Positions 59,113-64,000 of a stretch of 64,000 nucleotides of DNA are shown piece after piece (position 1 is the stretch's first letter; every line of letters starts with the position of its first letter). Made by a program: the position numbers and the translations under genes. The stretch comes from Arcanobacterium_A hippocoleae_A. GTDB taxonomy: Bacteria; Actinomycetota; Actinomycetes; Actinomycetales; Actinomycetaceae. Below the pieces are notes generated by a model, which ran no database searches, had not been told where the DNA came from, and saw only the letters and a list, made by a program, of their open reading frames with translations. The stretch lies in NCBI GenBank assembly GCA_040360365.1, contig CP136412.1; one strand, written 5' to 3'.

Positions 59113-60507
59113 CTAGATACCTGCTTTCAAAGAGTTTTTCTCACCAGAAAAGAATCGCCGCGCAAAATAAACCAGAACTGCCGCAAAGCAGAAAAGCGAA
59201 ACAATGAATGCAGTTTGCATTGAACCAGACGCATCCGAAACAAGACCTTGAATTACTGGAATCACTGCACCGCCTACAATCGACATCACAATTACCGCAC
59301 CGCCAGTTTCAGTATGCCGTTTATCTTCAATTGAATCTAACGTGCGCGCATAAATCGTCGCCCAGCACGGCCCGAAAAGTCCCGAGGTAAGAACTGCGGC
59401 ATAAACGGCAGTCATGTTCGGCACAATGATTACGTAAATCAGTGCAAGCACACCGAATACGGAATATCCAATTAGAACTAGATCTTCATTGAATTTCGCT
59501 ATCAAAATATTTGCCAGCATTTTGCCAATAAAGAATGCTGCGAACGCCCAAATCATATAATTTGCTGCTGAACGTTCATTGAGTGAATCGTCCAGATTAA
59601 GAGCAAGTCTGATTGTGAAAGACCAAACCGCTGTTTGCATTCCGACGTATAGAAATTGGGTTAAAATCCCTTCGCAAAATTTCATATTGTGTGCCAAGTA
59701 GCTTAATGTTTCACCAATTTCAGCTTTCAGTTCTTGTGCCTGTTTCATTGGCTTACAATGCGGGAACTGCGTGATTGCAACCAATATTAACAATATTGCA
59801 AGCACGATGATAATGAATCGGTATGGTCCGAGCGTACGCTGAAGCATTTCATTTGCGAACTCTGTTTTCTCAATTCCGTTCAGGTTTTCCAACTGTTTAT
59901 CTAAAGTATCTCCGTCGGTGAAAATTAAATACTTGCCAAGCAACGTTCCAAAAATTGAACCAAGCGGATAGAAAGTTTGTGAAATATTAAGCCGAAGTGT
60001 TGCTAATTTACGCGGACCAATCATCGCAGAGTAAGTATTACAAGATGTTTCCAGGAAAGAAAGACCGGTCGCAATAGCGAATAGCGCTGCTAAAAATACG
60101 GTGTATGTTGCCACATGCGAAGCAGGGAAGAATAATGTACAGCCGAGAATATAGAAGCTCAAGCCAATAAGAATTACACTTTTATAACTCCACTTCCGAA
60201 TCAAACGTGAAGCTGGGATGGCAAGCAAAAAGTATCCGCCATAGAAAGCTGACTGCACGAATGCGGAAGCGAAATCAGATAGTTCGAAGATTGATTTGAA
60301 CTGTGTAATCAAAATATCGTTCAAACTTGCTGCCGCTCCCCACATCGGGAAACAAATCGAAAGCAATATGTATTGAATAATCGGGGTGCGATCCAGATAC
60401 CCATCTTCTAACTGCCGGCTTGAATTCTTAATGCATCCGAAAGTTTTACGATTCATGCCAGCATCGCCGCGCATCTTTTGAACACCCTTGTTCATCTTTT
60501 GCAGCAT
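59113..60507 (-). CDS. deoP: FucP-family MFS permease, probable deoxyribose transporter
   Basis: Sugar:proton symporter of 464 residues and 12 membrane segments, FucP type: FVQSAFYGGYFLLAIPASRLIRKWSYKSVILIGL, ALFAIATGLSFLETSCNTYSAMIG, a long central loop, and LFGPCWATIYARTLDSI in TM9-10. The polar N-terminal tail of about 40 residues is longer than usual. The ATG at 60507 follows the deoC stop directly, with TAGGAG in the deoC 3' end. L-fucose is the alternative substrate, but deoC and deoK in the same operon favour deoxyribose. Confidence 0.83.
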   Translation of the reverse strand: MLQKMNKGVQKMRGDAGMNRKTFGCIKNSSRQLEDGYLDRTPIIQYILLSICFPMWGAAASLNDILITQFKSIFELSDFASAFVQSAFYGGYFLLAIPASRLIRKWSYKSVILIGLSFYILGCTLFFPASHVATYTVFLAALFAIATGLSFLETSCNTYSAMIGPRKLATLRLNISQTFYPLGSIFGTLLGKYLIFTDGDTLDKQLENLNGIEKTEFANEMLQRTLGPYRFIIIVLAILLILVAITQFPHCKPMKQAQELKAEIGETLSYLAHNMKFCEGILTQFLYVGMQTAVWSFTIRLALNLDDSLNERSAANYMIWAFAAFFIGKMLANILIAKFNEDLVLIGYSVFGVLALIYVIIVPNMTAVYAAVLTSGLFGPCWATIYARTLDSIEDKRHTETGGAVIVMSIVGGAVIPVIQGLVSDASGSMQTAFIVSLFCFAAVLVYFARRFFSGEKNSLKAGI

Positions 60508-60508
60508 T

Positions 60509-61150
60509 TTATTCTCCTAACAATACTTTTCCAGCCGATGATCCGATTCGTGAAGCTCCAGCAGCTACCATTTCGTCATAATCCTGATAAGTTCTAATTC
60601 CGCCTGCTGCCTTTACACCAAAATCACTGCCGACGCTCTCACGCATTAACTGCACTGCGTGCACAGTCGCTCCAGCCGATGAAAATCCAGTGGAAGTTTT
60701 TACATAATCAGCCCCGGCCGCAACCGCAACTTTGCATGCTTTAACAATTTCTGCATCAGTGAGCAGGCAAGTTTCGAGAATTACTTTCACAAGATTATTT
60801 GCACTAGCCCTAACCACAGCTGCAATATCGGCTTCAACATGCTCCCAGTCTCCGTCTTTTACCGCTCCAAGATCGATTACCATATCAATTTCGGCAGCAC
60901 CATTGGCGACGGCCTGCCTAGTTTCAAAGGCTTTCGATTCGCTGGTAGCAGCACCAAGAGGAAATCCCACTACGGTACATACTTTTACTTGTGAATCTGC
61001 AAGTATCTCACTTGCAGTTTTCACCCATTTGGGATTTATACATACTGCTCCCATTTCAAGCTCAATTGCTTCAATGCACAATTGTGTTATTTCCGTTTTG
61101 GAAGCATCCGCCTTCAGCAAGGTGTGATCTATTATTTGCGCTCGGTTCAT
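60509..61150 (-). CDS. deoC: Deoxyribose-phosphate aldolase
   Basis: Cleaves 2-deoxyribose 5-phosphate to acetaldehyde and glyceraldehyde 3-phosphate. Seen: IDHTLLKADASKTEI, VCTVVGFPLGAAT, EIDMVIDLGAVKDGDW, VKVILETCLLTD with a catalytic Lys, and ADYVKTSTGFSSAGAT with the Schiff-base Lys, ending in RIGSSAGKVLLGE. I choose the ATG at 61150 (MNRAQIIDHT) after AAGGAG; a longer frame reaching 61276 is hydrophobic and not conserved. 213 residues. First structural gene after the operator. Confidence 0.95.
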   Translation of the reverse strand: MNRAQIIDHTLLKADASKTEITQLCIEAIELEMGAVCINPKWVKTASEILADSQVKVCTVVGFPLGAATSESKAFETRQAVANGAAEIDMVIDLGAVKDGDWEHVEADIAAVVRASANNLVKVILETCLLTDAEIVKACKVAVAAGADYVKTSTGFSSAGATVHAVQLMRESVGSDFGVKAAGGIRTYQDYDEMVAAGASRIGSSAGKVLLGE

Positions 61151-61321
61151 CTTAAACTCCTTTGTTTCCGTGTAAAACCAGCAAACAAGACCAGTAAACA
61201 TGAACACCGAACAGTACGTAAAACTAAAATAAACCTGCAACAAAAGCAAAAAATGGCCAATTACCAGCGAAAACATAAATTTTTTCAGGTGCGGCAGGAG
61301 GATTCAGCACATTTGAAAAAC

Positions 61322-61341
61322 ATTGGCACATATGTGCCAAT
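61322..61341. promoter_or_regulatory. 20-bp perfect palindrome before deoC, probable operator
   Basis: ATTGGCACATATGTGCCAAT is a perfect palindrome between the SorC-type regulator and deoC, 170 bases upstream of the deoC start. It is the likely regulator binding site. Confidence 0.75.
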
Positions 61342-61380
61342 ATGCTAATGCGTTTCGCAAGAATAACCCGTTAATGCAAA

Positions 61381-62363
61381 TTAAGCATTTTTTAACTGTA
61401 TTTCCTGCACGATTTGCCTTGCAGTATTTATATCGGTAACTAGCCGATTCACATACCCATTTTCCAATGCCGCTTTCACTGCAGAAACTTTTGCTTCTCC
61501 CCGGCAATCAAAATTTTTTGCTCCATATGCCGCACTTGCGGCAGCGAAATTCCAAAAGTGCGATTATTTAAATCCGGAACACAAATTCTCCCATGCATAT
61601 CAATAAAACGGGAACAAATATCCCCTACTGATCGCGAAAACAGAATCTCTTTTTCCGATTCACGAAGCTGCGCACGCAAAATCAAATCACGATTACTTTC
61701 AGTATCACCAACAGTATAAACAATAAACCGTGCCGTACTCATCAGTTCAAATACTTTTCGCAATTCCGGATTACGCATTAATCGATTTTGTTCAATCACC
61801 GAATGTGAAAAAGTGGGAGCCTTCAAGCTGATACATGACGCACCGAAAGCATTAGCAATTCGGTATAAAATACTTTCCTGCTTATTGGTAGCCGGCAGTG
61901 AAAAACCATTCGACATTTGCACAATTGAAACACAATTACGCGGAGTGTATTCAAGATAGCTTGCAAGCATAGAGATAGTCCGCGACGGCACAATCCCAAT
62001 TAAATCTTCATCACGCACCAAAGATTGCAATAATTTTGCACCAGCTCGCCCAAGATTATCGCGTAGAGTCTGCATATCATTCTGCGCTGGGCTAACTAAT
62101 ACGACCTCACGTAAGCGATAGCGTTCTTGCAGTGTCTCCACTAATCTTTCATCATGTTCACGCGGATCAATTACCTGGATTCGCACAAAACCGCGGCGCT
62201 GCGCATGACTTAAAAGCTTTGAAACCGTAGGACGGGCCACATGCAAACGCTGGGCGACTTCGGCTTGACTCAATCCAGAATAATACAGCTTCGCAGCGTC
62301 AATCGCCTGAACATCCTTTGAGTGAAGCTGCGGCGTATAATCCACTTTCCCGCCTTTCGCCAT
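61381..62363 (-). CDS. SorC/DeoR(Bacillus-type) transcriptional regulator (one frameshift)
   Basis: Sugar-phosphate-responsive regulator. The N-terminal helix-turn-helix is DAAKLYYSGLSQAEVAQRLHVARPTVSKLLSHAQRRGFVRIQV. The C-terminal SorC effector domain follows (DEDLIGIVPSRTISMLASYL, VSIVQMSNGFSLPATN, FGASCISLKAPTF, DICSRFIDMHGRICVPDLNNRTFGISL). One G is missing near 61503; the restored end reads GGEAKVSAVKAALENGYVNRLVTD and stops at 61381. About 327 residues. It precedes deoC on the same strand and resembles Bacillus DeoR, whose effector is deoxyribose 5-phosphate. Confidence 0.87.
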
Positions 62364-62378
62364 TGAATAACAGGATAG

Positions 62379-62425
62379 TTTTATCCAGAGCTTCCCGCCT
62401 TTGCAGCCACGAGCTCTGGATAAAA
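62379..62425 (-). terminator. Hairpin between guaB and the deo regulator
   Basis: TTTTATCCAGAGCT and AGCTCTGGATAAAA, 14-base arms at 62379-62392 and 62412-62425, pair perfectly around a 19-base loop, 22 bases after the guaB stop. Probable guaB terminator; the T-run is weak. Confidence 0.65.
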
Positions 62426-62446
62426 ACCATTCAAGAAGAACACAAA

Positions 62447-63961
62447 TCAGCGATGTGAGGAATAATTTGGTGCTTCCACCGTCATCTGCACATCATGCGG
62501 GTGCGATTCACGCAAACCCGCAGGAGTAATCCGCACAAAACGGCCATTCTCCTGCAGCTGGCGAATCGTGCGCGCACCAGTATAGAACATTGTTTGATGC
62601 AAACCGCCAATCAGCTGATAAGCCACCGAAGCAAGCGGGCCGCGGTATGGAACTTGCCCTTCAATCCCTTCCGGAATAATTTTATCGTCAGTAGTTACAT
62701 CAGCTTGGAAGTAGCGATCCTTTGAATAGGAGACGCGCCCGCGTGAACTCATCGCACCCAGCGAACCCATCCCGCGATAATTCTTATATTGCTTCCCGTT
62801 GACGAAAACAAGATCCCCTGGGGATTCTTCACAGCCGGCAAGCAGCGAACCAAGCATTACCGTAGACGCACCAGCTACCAGCGCTTTACCGATATCGCCT
62901 GAGTACTGCAAACCGCCGTCGGCAATTACCGGAACACCAGCTGGTTTACAAGCAAGCGAAGCCAAATAAATTGCAGTCACCTGCGGCACACCCACACCGG
63001 CAACCACCCGCGTAGTACAAATCGAACCTGGCCCAACGCCAACTTTCACTGCATCCACGCCAGCATCTACCAGTGCCTGCGCACCTTCAGTAGTAGCTAC
63101 GTTACCGCCGATTATTTGAATATTCGCAAACTCCGAATCCGCTTTAATCTTCCGAATCATTTCAAGTGCAAGCTTCGCTTCACCATTCGCAGTATCCACC
63201 ACAAGCACGTCTACACCCGCTTCGGCAAGTGCCTGCGCACGCTGCCAGGCATCTCCCCAATACCCGATTGCTGCGCCTACACGCAAACGCCCGTCGGAAT
63301 CTTTGGTTGAATCTGGATACATTTCAGATTTTACAAAATCTTTAACCGTAATCAGGCCAGCGAGTTTTCCGGCATCATCTACCAGCGGCAACTTTTCAAT
63401 CTTATTCTTTGCAAGGAGCTGTGCAGCTTCCGCAGAACTAATTCCCACACGCCCAGTAACCAGCGGCATCCGAGTCATTACTTCCTGCACTTCGATTTTG
63501 TCCCATTTATCTGGAGAGATGAAACGCAAATCTCGGTTTGTAATAATCCCAAGCAGAACTTGCTTCTCGTCCACCACCGGCAAACCGGAAACACGATATT
63601 TTCCGCAAAGCGCATCCAGCTGTGAAATCGTTGCCGTCGGCGCAACCGTAACCGGATCAGAAACCATCCCAGATTCACTTCGTTTCACAATCCGCACCTG
63701 GTTTGCCTGATCTTCAATCGAAAGGTTGCGGTGAAGGATTCCAATACCGCCCTGACGCGCCATCGCAATTGCCATCCGCGATTCCGTAACCGTATCCATT
63801 GCTGCAGAAAGTAACGGGAGTTTTAGTGTGATCTCCCGTGTAAGCTGTGAGCTGGTATCGACCTCAGAGGGAACCACATCGGTAGCTCCCGGAAGCAAAA
63901 GCACATCGTCATAGGTCAAACCAGTAAGGGCAAAAGGATTATGTTCAGTCACTTCAACCAA
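62447..63961 (-). CDS. guaB: Inosine-5'-monophosphate dehydrogenase
   Basis: Oxidises IMP to XMP with NAD, the step before GuaA. Seen: LTYDDVLLLPGATDVVPSEVDTSSQLT at the N-terminus, a CBS pair (residues about 95-215: MVSDPVTVAPTATISQ and VMTRMPLVTGRVGISS), VVDTANGEAKL, GGNVATTEGAQALVDAGVDAVKVGVGPGSICTTRVVAGVG with the catalytic Cys, IADGGLQYSGDIGKAL, and YRGMGSLGAM of the flap. It has 504 residues and is intact. About 40 bases remain to the window edge. Confidence 0.96.
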   Translation of the reverse strand: MVEVTEHNPFALTGLTYDDVLLLPGATDVVPSEVDTSSQLTREITLKLPLLSAAMDTVTESRMAIAMARQGGIGILHRNLSIEDQANQVRIVKRSESGMVSDPVTVAPTATISQLDALCGKYRVSGLPVVDEKQVLLGIITNRDLRFISPDKWDKIEVQEVMTRMPLVTGRVGISSAEAAQLLAKNKIEKLPLVDDAGKLAGLITVKDFVKSEMYPDSTKDSDGRLRVGAAIGYWGDAWQRAQALAEAGVDVLVVDTANGEAKLALEMIRKIKADSEFANIQIIGGNVATTEGAQALVDAGVDAVKVGVGPGSICTTRVVAGVGVPQVTAIYLASLACKPAGVPVIADGGLQYSGDIGKALVAGASTVMLGSLLAGCEESPGDLVFVNGKQYKNYRGMGSLGAMSSRGRVSYSKDRYFQADVTTDDKIIPEGIEGQVPYRGPLASVAYQLIGGLHQTMFYTGARTIRQLQENGRFVRITPAGLRESHPHDVQMTVEAPNYSSHR

Positions 63962-64000
63962 CCTGTCTATCTCGCGTGTAACACGAATTTGTGAGTTTTT

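Noticed and set aside
1761..62363. Programmed ribosomal frameshifting as the cause of the split genes
   Set aside because: Breaks occur in many unrelated housekeeping genes, at different run types, without shared slippery heptamers or downstream structures. Sequence errors are simpler.

Overview
The window looks like a chromosome segment of a moderate-GC actinobacterium, most plausibly of the Actinomycetaceae (inference). The backbone supports this: pcrA, sucC, sucD, a DUF6350 membrane protein and a DUF3017 protein lie in the order known from actinobacteria, and there is a double-length tandem phosphofructokinase, a NahK/GalT2 pair of the bifidobacterial type and an OatA-like acyltransferase. 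A persistent property is that more than 20 genes are broken by single-base indels, nearly all a missing base in an A, T, C or G run. The second reading frame then continues the same conserved protein. I annotate these as one gene each and regard most breaks as probable assembly errors.

Layout. 0-4 kb: pgi (partial), galE and a two-domain PFK. 4-7.3 kb: CorC-type CBS protein, DUF3017, DUF6350. 7.5-11 kb: L-idonate-type dehydrogenase and an atypical Nramp-like transporter, divergent from a GntR regulator across a 33-bp palindrome. 11.4-18.7 kb: sucD, sucC, an OatA-like acyltransferase and pcrA. 18.7-26.1 kb: a complete trpEGDCFBA operon whose proteins read like those of Clostridia. 26.3-30.1 kb: thiamine pyrophosphokinase, then nahK-galT2 for N-acetylhexosamine and galactose-1-phosphate metabolism, which connect to galE and pgi. 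30.3-34.2 kb: a sulfatase, LacI regulator and sugar MFS transporter. 34.4-36.3 kb: a SWIM zinc-finger protein.

36.9-40.3 kb is an AT-rich island beside the 3' end of guaA. It holds the tail of a DNA methyltransferase, a SIR2 NADase-like gene and a HerA ATPase in one direction, with a 23-bp near-identical direct repeat near each side. SIR2-HerA is a known anti-phage pair; the methyltransferase tail suggests a larger ancestral operon. 42-46.6 kb is the most unusual part: a NUDIX hydrolase plus a PLD/DEAD/DUF3427 helicase bracketed by two copies of a non-coding element. Each copy has directly repeated TTACGTAA-centred units about 31 bp apart, a conserved hairpin core, then inverted units. It resembles a MITE or the ends of an IS21-family element without a transposase. 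A single unit of the same repeat occurs at 4.17 kb.

46.7-57 kb: RluA-type pseudouridine synthase, pta-ackA, GNAT acetyltransferase, class I fumarase, DEDDh exonuclease and a formate/nitrite channel; several have clear intrinsic terminators. 57.2-62.4 kb: a 2-deoxyribose operon (SorC-type regulator, deoC, FucP-like permease, mutarotase-like protein, deoxyribokinase) with a perfect 20-bp palindrome before deoC. The window ends with guaB. Together the genes describe a fermentative, host-associated heterotroph (inference): glycan-sugar uptake feeding glycolysis, acetate formation through Pta-AckA, formate export and salvage of DNA-derived deoxyribose, with two defence-like loci.
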